Shown here: in pieces, positions 42,788 to 50,914 of the stretch
Numbering within the stretch: position 1 is the stretch's first letter
How the letters are laid out: each line of letters begins with the position of its first letter
NCBI GenBank assembly: GCA_902761225.1
Contig: CACWJQ010000005.1
Coordinates: 1 to 64,000, forward strand
Reading direction: 5' to 3'
DNA: 64,000 bases
DNA from: an uncultured Lachnospiraceae bacterium
GTDB taxonomy: Bacteria > Bacillota > Clostridia > Lachnospirales > Lachnospiraceae
Position numbers and translations under genes: made by a program
Notes under the pieces: generated by a model
The model's database searches: none
What the model was told of the DNA's origin: nothing
What the model saw: only the letters and a program-made list of their open reading frames with translations

Positions 42788-43552
42788 ATGAAATATCTTA
42801 AGAGAATCGAATATATCACAGGACAGATGCCTCCGGAGCCGGAGGAAGGATGCCTTTACGTTCTTTCCCCGGGTACATTCCTACGTGAGAAAAACTATCC
42901 GGATATCCCCTATGTCCTGTACAGGGACAGTGCAAAGGAAGGGAGTCTCTTTGCGGACGGCGTAAAGTATGTACTGGAAGGCGAAGGCCCTTTCGATCCG
43001 GAATCCTTTGATGATGACTATCTTGAGAAAATATACCGCAGACTTCTGCGCATCCCCTGGGACATACTGGAAACCGACAGATGTGTCATAAGAGAGACCA
43101 CCGTCTCTGACCTTGATGCCTTCTATGAGATCTACTCCGATCCGGAGATCACCAGATTTCTTGAGGGGCTGATGGAAAGAAGCGAAGAGGAAAAGTACAC
43201 TGAAAATTACCGCGACCTTATCTATGATATCTACGGGCACGGCATCTGGACCGTACTGTTAAAGGATACAGGCGAGGTGATAGGGCGTGCGGGACTTGAC
43301 GAACGGGCAGGCTTCGATACTCCCGAGCTCGGATTTATGATTGGCAGAAAGTGGCAGAGGCGCGGACTTGCGCTGGAGGTATGTGAAGGGATCCTGCACC
43401 GGGCTGCGGAGGAAGGCATGGATACAGTGATGAGCCTTACGGAAAGGGAAAATGCCGCATCCGTACATCTCCTGGAAAAGCTGGGCTTTTTGGCGGAAGA
43501 TACCGTGGAAATATCGGGTACAGAGCTGGTCAGATATCTGAAAAAACTGTAA
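42788..43552 (+). CDS. GNAT family N-acetyltransferase
   Basis: A 254-residue protein with a C-terminal RimJ/RimL-like GNAT domain (about 95-250): RCVIRETTVSDLDAFYEIY at its start, the acetyl-CoA region LGFMIGRKWQRRGLALEVCEGIL and NAASVHLLEKLGFL. The first 90 residues form an extra domain of unknown role (YVLSPGTFLREKNYPDIPYVLYRD), seen fused to GNATs in related bacteria. The ATG at 42788 follows GGAG; the open frame continues upstream over the cyclophilin start. Substrate unknown. Confidence 0.85.
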   Translation: MKYLKRIEYITGQMPPEPEEGCLYVLSPGTFLREKNYPDIPYVLYRDSAKEGSLFADGVKYVLEGEGPFDPESFDDDYLEKIYRRLLRIPWDILETDRCVIRETTVSDLDAFYEIYSDPEITRFLEGLMERSEEEKYTENYRDLIYDIYGHGIWTVLLKDTGEVIGRAGLDERAGFDTPELGFMIGRKWQRRGLALEVCEGILHRAAEEGMDTVMSLTERENAASVHLLEKLGFLAEDTVEISGTELVRYLKKL

Positions 43553-43748
43553 ATATCATGGTCTCAGATGATCTTTTGCCCATGATCTGCTGATTCAGGG
43601 CATTTGCGGTTGTTCACAATTTGTTTACAAATAGTTTTCTGAATGTTAAAGGCAAAAACATTTTCTATACACCTTTACAAAGTATATTATAACCAAGAAG
43701 ACAACAGATTACTTTTTATCCTTCGTATACTTAATCTTTTTCATAATA

Positions 43749-43776
43749 ATGCCGGGTATCATAAGATACCCGGCAT
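43749..43776 (-). terminator. Hairpin downstream of the kinase-like gene
   Basis: A perfect 12-bp stem (ATGCCGGGTATC / GATACCCGGCAT) with an ATAA loop in the 251-bp gap between two convergent genes. The U tract on the minus strand is interrupted (TATTATG). On the plus strand a second weak hairpin with TTTTTTC follows at 43778-43799. Otherwise the gap (43553-43803) is AT-rich with no gene seen. Confidence 0.7.
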
Positions 43777-43803
43777 CCTCCCATTTTAGGGGCTTTTTTC
43801 ACA

Positions 43804-44718
43804 CTACATATCCTTCGTACTGAGCAGGTCACGGGCCACTCTTATGTCTATGGCACGGTTCACATTCCTGATCTCGGCCCTGTTATGCTTTCCGCCGTCT
43901 TCTCCGTCCAGTGTCCACGCAATGCTTTCATCCGATGTCACCGTGATCTGTCCCGAGGTAAAAGAGACTATCCTGTCGGACAGGTCATATCTTCCCATGG
44001 CAAGAGCACCCAGCAGCTGCTGGAATTCGATGGGAGTCCTGAGTTCTTTTATAAGATTGACCTCAAAGAGTCCGTCCGCAAGATCCACGTTGTCACCGGT
44101 GATCCCTCTGATGCCGCCCACACTGACAGAATTGGTGATCATCCCGTAGATGAAGTTGTCCTCAATGGATTCACCGTCATGCTCTATCTTCATGTGATGA
44201 GGTCTTATATTCATAAAGCTCTTGATACCTTCAAGGATATATGCGGAGTGACCGATGGCATTCTTCATATCCTGATCCGTGCTGTAGCTCACCTCGGTAA
44301 ATGCCCCGAAAGCCGCAACATAGATAAACGCCTCTTTATTGAAAAGGCCCACATCCACAGCCTTATCCATTCCGTCTACGATGATCTCTGCAGACTTGAG
44401 CATGTCCTTGGGAAGTGCAAGTGAACCTCCGAAGTCATTGGTGGAACCTGCAGGAATATAGCCCAAGGGAGTACGCCCCGGATTCTGCATCATACCGCGC
44501 ACGGTCTCATCAAGAGTACCGTCGCCCCCGCAGCATACGACAATATCGTATTCCGATTCTCTTTCTGCTGCGATCCTTTCCGCATCGCCGTTCTTCCTCG
44601 TGGGAGCAATGGTGATCTCATAGCCGCCTGCGGCAAAAATATCAAGGATATCCGCAAGTTCAGCGCGTATCCTGCCTCTTCCCGCTTTTGGATTGTAGAT
44701 AAATAACATTTTCTTCAT
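43804..44718 (-). CDS. Diacylglycerol/lipid kinase family protein
   Basis: A 304-residue DagK/YegS-type lipid kinase. Motifs: FIYNPKAGRGRI at the start, CCGGDGTLDETVRGMM, GYIPAGSTNDFGGSL and LFEVNLIK.., with a C-terminal beta-sandwich ending in SIAWTLDGEDGG. It may phosphorylate diacylglycerol or undecaprenol; the family cannot be split by eye. The ATG at 44718 is used: the frame opens at 44784, but that ATG lies within a terminator. No strong ribosome site. Confidence 0.88.
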   Translation of the reverse strand: MKKMLFIYNPKAGRGRIRAELADILDIFAAGGYEITIAPTRKNGDAERIAAERESEYDIVVCCGGDGTLDETVRGMMQNPGRTPLGYIPAGSTNDFGGSLALPKDMLKSAEIIVDGMDKAVDVGLFNKEAFIYVAAFGAFTEVSYSTDQDMKNAIGHSAYILEGIKSFMNIRPHHMKIEHDGESIEDNFIYGMITNSVSVGGIRGITGDNVDLADGLFEVNLIKELRTPIEFQQLLGALAMGRYDLSDRIVSFTSGQITVTSDESIAWTLDGEDGGKHNRAEIRNVNRAIDIRVARDLLSTKDM

Positions 44719-44759
44719 ACGCTGATAATAGCATAAATGCCGGATCATGAAATAAAAAA

Positions 44760-44785
44760 GATGTGGAATACTAGTATTCCACATC
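44760..44785 (-). terminator. Terminator of the HPr-like gene (2)
   Basis: A perfect 26-bp palindrome, centred on ACTAGT at 44770-44775, forming up to an 11-bp stem with a CTAG loop. It is followed on the minus strand by TTTTTTATTTC. It ends the hprK-to-HPr-like operon. Confidence 0.88.
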
Positions 44786-44835
44786 TCCGGTTATCCTTGT
44801 ATTTATATTCCGTTTCCTAAGCTTACTGAGATTCC

Positions 44836-45096
44836 TTATGCCTCTGCGCCGGTGAGGAACTTCTCAACAGTATCGATGGCATCGCCTTCATCAGCGCCGT
44901 CACACTTGATCATAAGCTCATCGCCCTCATCAAGAGTGATGCTCATCATTCCCATGATGGACTTGGCATTAACCTTCCTCTCTCCTGCTTCAAGATAGAT
45001 AATGCTGTCATATCTGCTTGCTTTCTGTACAAGAAGAGCAATGGGACTTGCGGACAGATTCTTAGGAAATTTAACGTTTACGGTTCTGGTAATCAT
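44836..45096 (-). CDS. HPr-like protein with His15 replaced by Ser (2), Crh-like
   Basis: An 86-residue HPr-fold protein in the position of Bacillus crh, after whiA. Counting from the ATG at 45096, residue 15 is Ser instead of the phosphoryl-transfer His and residue 17 is Ser instead of Arg (NLSASPIALLVQKAS for GLHARPATLLVQTAS). Ser46 is kept in AKSIMGMMSITL. It thus resembles Crh, a regulatory substrate of HprK rather than a PTS carrier. AAGGA lies nine bases before the ATG. Own terminator. Regulation of carbon use is inference. Confidence 0.88.
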   Translation of the reverse strand: MITRTVNVKFPKNLSASPIALLVQKASRYDSIIYLEAGERKVNAKSIMGMMSITLDEGDELMIKCDGADEGDAIDTVEKFLTGAEA

Positions 45097-45191
45097 ACAA
45101 TGTTTCCTTTCTGACACCACCCTTCCCCAAAGATCGCGTCAGTTCCATAATCACTATTCCCCAATACCATAAACAGCTTCCCCATGCCGTT

Positions 45192-46058
45192 TTAAGGTCT
45201 TTTGCTCCGAGCTATCTCGCTCAGCTTGGCAAGTCTGTGGTTGATACCCGATTTCCCCACCGGAGGGTCCATCATCGCACCGAGCTCCACAAGAGTCGCA
45301 TCGGGATATTCAAGCCTCCCGTATGCTGCTTCCCTGAGCTGATCGGGCAGGGATGCGAGCATCCCGTGTTCCTCCAGATATCTGATATCCTCAAGCTGCC
45401 TTGATGCGGCAGTCACAGTCTTCCTTATATTCGATGCCTCGCAGTTAACCCTTCTGTTGATGGTGTTGCTGACATCCTTATATATGCGGCGGTTCTCGAA
45501 CTCCATGTAGGAATTCTTCGCTTCCATCACACTGAGAAGCTCGCCTATCATCTCGCCTTCCTTGACATACACCACAGTTTCCGAACGTCTCACCGTCTTA
45601 CGTGCGCATATATCAAAATCAGAACACACTCTTACTATCTGATCCGCCTTGACATCACTGTCACATACGAACTCCAGATGATATCCCTTATCGGGGTCGC
45701 TCACAGACCCGGATGCCAGGAAAGCCCCTCTGAGAAAGGCTCTTCGGCAGCATGGATTCTTAAGAGTAAGTTCAGGCACCGATGTATCTATGTCGCCGAG
45801 GCTCTTTATGAGGGAATCGAACTCCCCGTCAGTTTCCTTAAGCGACTTCCCTATATTAAATGTTATTTCAAGTAAAGTAAAGCCTTTTTTTATAAGAGCG
45901 TTTCCATTTGTGTTAAATCCGATGGTCACACTTCCGTCTGCCGAGATGCCTATCTGTCCTGCAAGGTGCATGATGGCAGAGATCTCAGCGATCCTGCAGT
46001 GCCTTGCGGGAGGTATCACTCCGGCCAGCTCTTCCTTGACATCAGATGAAAAGGACAT
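45192..46058 (-). CDS. whiA: DNA-binding protein WhiA
   Basis: A 288-residue WhiA: an N-terminal LAGLIDADG-like domain (VKEELAGVIPPARHCRIAEISAIMHLAG, CCRRAFLRGAFLASGSVSDP) and a C-terminal helix-turn-helix (LPDQLREAAYGRLEYPDATLVELGAMMDPPVGKSGINHRL). WhiA controls sporulation genes in Streptomyces and affects division in Bacillus. It is 22 bp after rapZ and just before the HPr-like gene. Confidence 0.96.
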   Translation of the reverse strand: MSFSSDVKEELAGVIPPARHCRIAEISAIMHLAGQIGISADGSVTIGFNTNGNALIKKGFTLLEITFNIGKSLKETDGEFDSLIKSLGDIDTSVPELTLKNPCCRRAFLRGAFLASGSVSDPDKGYHLEFVCDSDVKADQIVRVCSDFDICARKTVRRSETVVYVKEGEMIGELLSVMEAKNSYMEFENRRIYKDVSNTINRRVNCEASNIRKTVTAASRQLEDIRYLEEHGMLASLPDQLREAAYGRLEYPDATLVELGAMMDPPVGKSGINHRLAKLSEIARSKRP

Positions 46059-46080
46059 ATCTGCCTCTCATTCTTTTCTT

Positions 46081-46941
46081 CTAAGTTGCGGTAACATCCC
46101 TGTGGATCATCTTGAATCCGAAATCCTTCCTGGTACTCATCCTCGCATAGAGGCCTTCCGCAAGGGTGACGGATCTGTGCTTTCCGCCTGTACATCCTAT
46201 GGCGATCACAAGATTGTACTTGCCTTCCTTCACGTAATTGGGCATCAGGAAATCCAGCATATCCTCAAGCTTATCCAGGAATTCACCGGTCTCCTTAAAC
46301 TGGCACACATAATCCCTGACCTCTTTATCCAGACCGGTCTTCGTCTTAAGCTCATCGATATAAAAGGGATTGGGAAGGAATCTCACATCGAATACCAGAT
46401 CTGCATCTGCGGGGATACCGTACTTAAATCCGAAGGATTCAATGGTCACATTGAGATTCGAATACTGCTCGTTCTTACGGAATATCCGGTCCAGTTCAGC
46501 CTTGAACTCCCTGGTAAGGAGATTCGATGTATCTATGATGTATGTAGCCTGCTTCCTGATGGGAGCAAGCTCCACCCGTTCCTTCTTAATGCCTTCCTCG
46601 ATGGAGCCGTCCCCGGCAAGGGGATGGAGTCTTCTGGTCTCCTTATAGCGCTTTATAAGAGTCTTATCCGATGCTTCGAGGAAAAGCACCTCCGTATCAT
46701 GACCGCTCTGCTTCAGGTTCTTTATTACCTGGGCGAAATTCTTCATGGACCCTGCCGTACGGATATCGATACCCAGAGCCACCTTATTGTATTCGTTTCC
46801 GGGCTGGGCAAGGAGTTCAACAAACTGGCTCACAAGTCCGGCAGGCAGGTTGTCTATACAGTAGAAGCCGATATCCTCCAGCATCTTCATGCCGGTCCTC
46901 TTACCGCTTCCGCTCATTCCGGTTATGATAACGATACGCAT
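46081..46941 (-). CDS. rapZ: RapZ-family nucleotide-binding protein
   Basis: A 286-residue RapZ/YvcJ protein: P-loop GMSGSGKRT (about 8-16, usual GxGKS/T region with Arg after the Lys), DIGFYCIDNLPAGL, and the C-terminal domain ending IAIGCTGGKHRSVTLAEGLY. In E. coli it delivers the sRNA GlmZ to RNase E; in Firmicutes it is a nucleotide-binding protein of unclear role. It lies between murB and whiA; the yvcK gene found between them in Bacillus is missing here. Confidence 0.95.
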   Translation of the reverse strand: MRIVIITGMSGSGKRTGMKMLEDIGFYCIDNLPAGLVSQFVELLAQPGNEYNKVALGIDIRTAGSMKNFAQVIKNLKQSGHDTEVLFLEASDKTLIKRYKETRRLHPLAGDGSIEEGIKKERVELAPIRKQATYIIDTSNLLTREFKAELDRIFRKNEQYSNLNVTIESFGFKYGIPADADLVFDVRFLPNPFYIDELKTKTGLDKEVRDYVCQFKETGEFLDKLEDMLDFLMPNYVKEGKYNLVIAIGCTGGKHRSVTLAEGLYARMSTRKDFGFKMIHRDVTAT

Positions 46942-46955
46942 ATCTTTCTCTCCGA

Positions 46956-47879
46956 TCAGTGTCCGCTTCCCGGACCTATTATGGTGATCTCCGGTTCAAG
47001 CCGTACGGAATAATCCCTGTATACGGTTCTTCTTACCTTGTCCATAAGATCGATGATATCGGTAGCAGTGGCATCATCGGCATTTACAATAAAGCCGCAG
47101 TGCTTGTCTGATACCATTGCGCCTCCCAGCCATTCTCCGGCAAGTCCCGCATCCTGAATGAACTTGGCGGCAAATCCCTCCTTGGGATTCTTGAATATGC
47201 ATCCCGCATTGGGATAATTAAGCGGCTGTTTGCTCTTTCGTTCCTGTGTGTACTTCTCTATTTTCTCATTGATGACATTCTTGTCACCTTTTTTAAGTTC
47301 CATCACCGCTTCAAGGATGATGTATTTCTTGTAGCAGAAAATACTGTGACGGTAGTCAAAATCCATTTCGTGCGGGTGGAGCACAAGCTCCTCTCCCGCA
47401 CTGTTGAGAACCTTGACTCTCTTTACCACATCGGACATCTGGGATCCGAAGGCTCCCGCATTCTGCCTTATGGCGCCACCGACAGTCCCGGGGATACCGC
47501 TTGCGAACTCCAGTCCGGCCAGCCACATCTCAGCCGACATGCGTGCCGCTTTGGGAAGCGATGCTCCGGCCCCGCATATAACTTGATTTCCCCTGATATC
47601 GATATTGCTGAAATCTCCGATGAGCTTTATTACGACACCATCATATCCCTCATCTTCCACGATCGTATTGGTTCCGAATCCGAGTATTACATAGGACAGT
47701 GATCTCTTCCTCACAAAAGTAAGCACCCGCCTGAGTTCGCCGATGGTGCGGACCTCGGCCACGCACAGCGCATTGCCGCCGGCTCTGAACGAGGTATATT
47801 CGGACATCGGCTGATCCGGATGGATATACTCCGGCTCCAGATACTCCGATAAAAGAAAGGCAATCTCCTGTCCTGTCAT
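46956..47879 (-). CDS. murB: UDP-N-acetylenolpyruvoylglucosamine reductase
   Basis: A 307-residue flavoenzyme that makes UDP-MurNAc from the enolpyruvyl ether, an early step of peptidoglycan synthesis. FAD-binding block YTSFRAGGNALCVAEV, then GIPGTVGGAIRQNAGAFG. The proton donor is a Cys in PLNYPNAGCIFKNP (Ser in E. coli), as in type IIb MurB. It is 14 bp upstream of rapZ. Confidence 0.96.
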   Translation of the reverse strand: MTGQEIAFLLSEYLEPEYIHPDQPMSEYTSFRAGGNALCVAEVRTIGELRRVLTFVRKRSLSYVILGFGTNTIVEDEGYDGVVIKLIGDFSNIDIRGNQVICGAGASLPKAARMSAEMWLAGLEFASGIPGTVGGAIRQNAGAFGSQMSDVVKRVKVLNSAGEELVLHPHEMDFDYRHSIFCYKKYIILEAVMELKKGDKNVINEKIEKYTQERKSKQPLNYPNAGCIFKNPKEGFAAKFIQDAGLAGEWLGGAMVSDKHCGFIVNADDATATDIIDLMDKVRRTVYRDYSVRLEPEITIIGPGSGH

Positions 47880-47916
47880 TTGGTGTCTCCTATCACGTAC
47901 TTTACGAACATAATCT

Positions 47917-48858
47917 TTATGCGAGGATCATTCCCGCACAGCCGTAGATACCGGCGTCATTTCCAAGCTCGGCAAGAGCGAACCTCGCACCCTTGCAGGG
48001 AGGGAATACATACTTTTCAAATTCCGGCTCCACGAAGGAAAGAAGGATCTCTCCTGCCTTGGATACTCCTCCTCCGATAACGAATACCTCGGGATTGACC
48101 ACATCTGCCACGCTTGCAAGTCCCTTGCCGAGATACCTGCCGAACTCCTTCGCTATCTCGATGGCAACCTCATCGCCTGCCTTGACTGCATCAAATACTG
48201 CCTTGGCATCAAGCACTTCAGCGCTTCTTAAAACGGATGCCTTATCATCGGCCTCAAGTCTTCTCTTTGCAAGTCTTGCGATACCCGTTGCGGATGCGAA
48301 CTGCTCAAGGCATCCGGTATGTCCGCAGTTGCACTTCAGCGTCTCTTCATCGTCAACCCTGATATGTCCGATCTCTCCCGCAGCTCCTGTAGCGCCGGTG
48401 ATCAGTCTTCCGCCGATTATAACGCCTCCGCCCACACCGGTTCCCAGTGTTACGGCAACAACATTCTTATGGCCCTTTCCGCCGCCCTTAAGCATCTCTC
48501 CGTATGCAGCGACATTGGCGTCATTTCCCGCAACCACCTTTATGCCGTCAAGCTTTTCTTCCATGGTGGTCCTGAGATTGAACACATCCCATCCAAGGTT
48601 CACGGCTCCGCCTGTCATGACACCGTCTTCGTCAACGGCACCGGGAGCACCGACTCCCACACCCATGACATCCCCGGCAGTAATGCCGCGCCCGGAGATC
48701 TTACTCTTAATGCTGTCGCACACATCTCCCACGATGTTCTTTCCCTTGTCGGTCTTGTCAGTGGGGATCTCCCACTTATCGAGAAGCTCACCCTTTTCAT
48801 CAAAAAGTCCAAGCTTTACGGTAGTTCCGCCGATATCAACTCCGAATACGTATTTCAT
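47917..48858 (-). CDS. glcK: ROK-family glucokinase
   Basis: A 313-residue sugar kinase. ATP motif FGVDIGGTTVKLG at the start; ROK zinc motif CNCGHTGCLEQ (about 178-188); sugar-binding GAAGEIGHI. It phosphorylates glucose after non-PTS uptake, which fits the apparent loss of PTS function in the two HPr-like proteins. AGAGGA precedes the ATG. A hairpin (48877-48893) lies in the 67-bp gap to hprK. Confidence 0.93.
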   Translation of the reverse strand: MKYVFGVDIGGTTVKLGLFDEKGELLDKWEIPTDKTDKGKNIVGDVCDSIKSKISGRGITAGDVMGVGVGAPGAVDEDGVMTGGAVNLGWDVFNLRTTMEEKLDGIKVVAGNDANVAAYGEMLKGGGKGHKNVVAVTLGTGVGGGVIIGGRLITGATGAAGEIGHIRVDDEETLKCNCGHTGCLEQFASATGIARLAKRRLEADDKASVLRSAEVLDAKAVFDAVKAGDEVAIEIAKEFGRYLGKGLASVADVVNPEVFVIGGGVSKAGEILLSFVEPEFEKYVFPPCKGARFALAELGNDAGIYGCAGMILA

Positions 48859-48876
48859 CTTATATCCTCTTAATCC

Positions 48877-48893
48877 GCACCGCGAAGCGGTGC
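48877..48893 (-). other. Intergenic hairpin between hprK and glcK
   Basis: A perfect 7-bp stem GCACCGC / GCGGTGC with a 3-base loop, about 19 bp before the glcK start. No U tract follows, so it may be an RNA stability or processing site in the operon rather than a terminator. Confidence 0.6.
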
Positions 48894-48925
48894 CTGTATT
48901 TTTTCATCTGGGAACAGCTCCGGGG

Positions 48926-49873
48926 TTATTCCGCATCTTCATCGGCGCGCTTCTTTACAAGAGACTCCTGAACTCTCTTATAAAGCTCCTGTGCCGCATT
49001 GTAGCCCATCTGCTTCTGACGGTAGTTGACCGCAGCGGTCTCGCATATTACCGCAAGATTTCGTCCGGGTCTGACGGGAATATTGTGACATACGACTCTT
49101 ACTCCGAGATACTCCGTGAAGTTCTCTTCAAGTCCGAGTCTGTCATAGTCCTTGTCCTTGTTCCAGTCTTCAAGCCTGATGACCAGATCCACCTGCTGGG
49201 AATCCTTGACGCTGGAAGCACCGAAAAGTGCCTTTACATCAACTATACCGATACCCCTGAGCTCAATGAAGTGCTTCGTAATGTCGGGAGCCGTACCAAC
49301 AAGCAGCGTATCGGAAAGCTTTCTCAGCTCAACCGCATCATCGGTAACAAGTCTGTGTCCTCTCTTGATCAGTTCAAGAGCCGCCTCGGATTTACCGATA
49401 CCGCTCTCACCGGTTATAAGTACGCCTTCACCGTAACAGTCCACGAGAACCCCATGTACGGAGATCATGGGAGCAAGCTGCTCATTGAGCCATCTGATAA
49501 GCTCTGCGGTGAATCCTGAAGTCGCTTCATTGGTAAGGAGTACCGGAATGCTGTACTTTCTCGCAAGCTCCATGAATATATCGTTGGGTCTTAAGCCCCT
49601 GCAGAATATTATGGCAGGCATTGGGTGCTCAAGGAACTTGTCATATGCCTCATACTTCTGCTCGTCGTCGAGAGCATTCTCCATGTAGGAATACTCGACA
49701 TATCCTATGACCTGGATACGCGCCGGGTCAAAGTATTCGAAATATCCGGCGATCTGAAGAGCGGGTCTGTTGATATCGGGCTGCGTTATGCGTATGCGCG
49801 ATACATCGATCTCAGGTGTGAGATTGACCAGATCCATCCTCTCGATAACCTTAGTCAGTTTGACACTTGCCAT
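48926..49873 (-). CDS. hprK: HPr kinase/phosphorylase
   Basis: A 315-residue enzyme that phosphorylates and dephosphorylates Ser46 of HPr and Crh. The P-loop GESGIGKSE is at 155-163, followed by RLVTDDAVEL and the HprK signature ELRGIGIVDVKALFG. The N-terminal domain is intact. Its substrates are likely the HPr-like proteins at 24.4 and 44.8 kb, the latter in the same operon. Its ATG touches the trxA stop codon. Confidence 0.97.
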   Translation of the reverse strand: MASVKLTKVIERMDLVNLTPEIDVSRIRITQPDINRPALQIAGYFEYFDPARIQVIGYVEYSYMENALDDEQKYEAYDKFLEHPMPAIIFCRGLRPNDIFMELARKYSIPVLLTNEATSGFTAELIRWLNEQLAPMISVHGVLVDCYGEGVLITGESGIGKSEAALELIKRGHRLVTDDAVELRKLSDTLLVGTAPDITKHFIELRGIGIVDVKALFGASSVKDSQQVDLVIRLEDWNKDKDYDRLGLEENFTEYLGVRVVCHNIPVRPGRNLAVICETAAVNYRQKQMGYNAAQELYKRVQESLVKKRADEDAE

Positions 49874-50190
49874 CAGATGTTCTCCTCAATCCACTTTTTG
49901 AATTCATCGGGTGATGTGGCACCGACCTGCTGTGAAACAGCCTGTCCTCCCTTGAAGATGATAAATGCGGGAATGCTCATGATGCCGTACTTCTCGGCAA
50001 TGGCACCGTTATCATCCACATTGCACTTGCAGATCTTGATCTTATCCGCAAGCTGCTCTGCAAGAGCATCAACAACGGGGGACATCATCTTACAGGGGCC
50101 GCACCAGTCTGCATAGAAATCCACAAGAACGGGAAGAGATGCACCGAGTACCTCTGTCTCAAAATCATTAACTGTTACAAACTGTGCCAT
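49873..50190 (-). CDS. trxA: Thioredoxin
   Basis: A 105-residue thioredoxin with C30 and C33 in DWCGPCK and the cis-proline in SIPAFIIF. It keeps cytoplasmic thiols reduced. The ATG at 50190 follows AAAGGAG; an ATG 14 codons earlier is less likely. It overlaps hprK by one base, an unusual pairing with the carbon-control genes. Confidence 0.96.
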   Translation of the reverse strand: MAQFVTVNDFETEVLGASLPVLVDFYADWCGPCKMMSPVVDALAEQLADKIKICKCNVDDNGAIAEKYGIMSIPAFIIFKGGQAVSQQVGATSPDEFKKWIEENI

Positions 50191-50236
50191 AATAGCTCCT
50201 TTCATATATATCTGTTTAAAGTATCGTTCCACACGG

Positions 50237-50267
50237 ACTTAAGGTGCGCCCTTTGCAAACCTTAAGT
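50237..50267 (-). other. Hairpin between trmB and trxA
   Basis: A perfect 9-bp stem ACTTAAGGT / ACCTTAAGT with a 13-base loop. It starts at the trmB stop codon and has no U tract, so the trmB to trxA readthrough may be modulated rather than ended. Confidence 0.65.
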
Positions 50268-50914
50268 CACTCACGGGAAATAACATACTTGCAAATGGGA
50301 TTTCCCATGCTTGAGAACTTCTCCTCGTATTCGGTCATAACATTATCCTTCACCAGTTCAGCATCTGCATGAAGGTCATAGGTTATAAGATCCGCTTTCC
50401 ATCCGGATCCCGGAAGCTGCTCCACCGCCCAGTCAAAAAGCACCCTGTTATCGGTCTTGAACTCTATCCTTCCGTCCGCTCTTAATATTCTATCATATCT
50501 TGCAAGAAATTCACGTGATGGAAGCCTTCTTTTTGCATGTCTGTCCTTGGGCCAGGGATCGGAGAAGTTCAGATATATCCTGTCCACCTCTCCGGGACCG
50601 AACACCTCAGCGATGATCTCGGCATCCATCCTTATGAACTTAAGGTTTTCCTTGGGTTCCTCCTCCATCTTCTGGACGGCTCTTAAGAGCACCGCGGAGT
50701 ACTTTTCAATGCCTATATAATTGATATCCGGGTGAAGAAGGGCCATTTCATGGATAAACCTGCCCTTTCCCATACCGATCTCGATATGAAGCTCTCCGGG
50801 CCCGGCAAAACTGCTCTTCCAGCTTCCCGCCCTTTCCTTAAGCTCCTCCTCGGGAACCACATATTCACTCTCTGCTATCCTCTCCCTGCATCCGGGAACA
50901 TTCTTAAGTCTCAT
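50267..50914 (-). CDS. trmB: tRNA m7G46 methyltransferase
   Basis: A 215-residue TrmB. The SAM-binding block is LHIEIGMGKGRFIHEMA and the catalytic region is RIYLNFSDPWPKDRHAKRRL, both diagnostic. It makes 7-methylguanosine at tRNA position 46. It overlaps the dacA-like gene by four bases (ATGA). Confidence 0.96.
   Translation of the reverse strand: MRLKNVPGCRERIAESEYVVPEEELKERAGSWKSSFAGPGELHIEIGMGKGRFIHEMALLHPDINYIGIEKYSAVLLRAVQKMEEEPKENLKFIRMDAEIIAEVFGPGEVDRIYLNFSDPWPKDRHAKRRLPSREFLARYDRILRADGRIEFKTDNRVLFDWAVEQLPGSGWKADLITYDLHADAELVKDNVMTEYEEKFSSMGNPICKYVISRE

Noticed and set aside
43740..43780. Tiny five-codon frame with GGGAGG inside the hairpin after the lipid-kinase gene
   Set aside because: The ATG touches the ribosome-site-like sequence, and the frame is a by-product of the terminator palindrome.
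44719..44784. Extended start for the lipid-kinase gene
   Set aside because: The ATG at 44784 is within the terminator palindrome of the HPr-like gene.
45790..47013. Plus-strand open frame of 407 codons
   Set aside because: Antisense to whiA and rapZ; no ribosome site and no recognisable domain.
47993..49519. Plus-strand open frame of 508 codons
   Set aside because: Antisense to glcK and hprK, both clearly conserved; low-complexity Ser/Pro/Thr translation is typical of the complement of a GC-biased gene.
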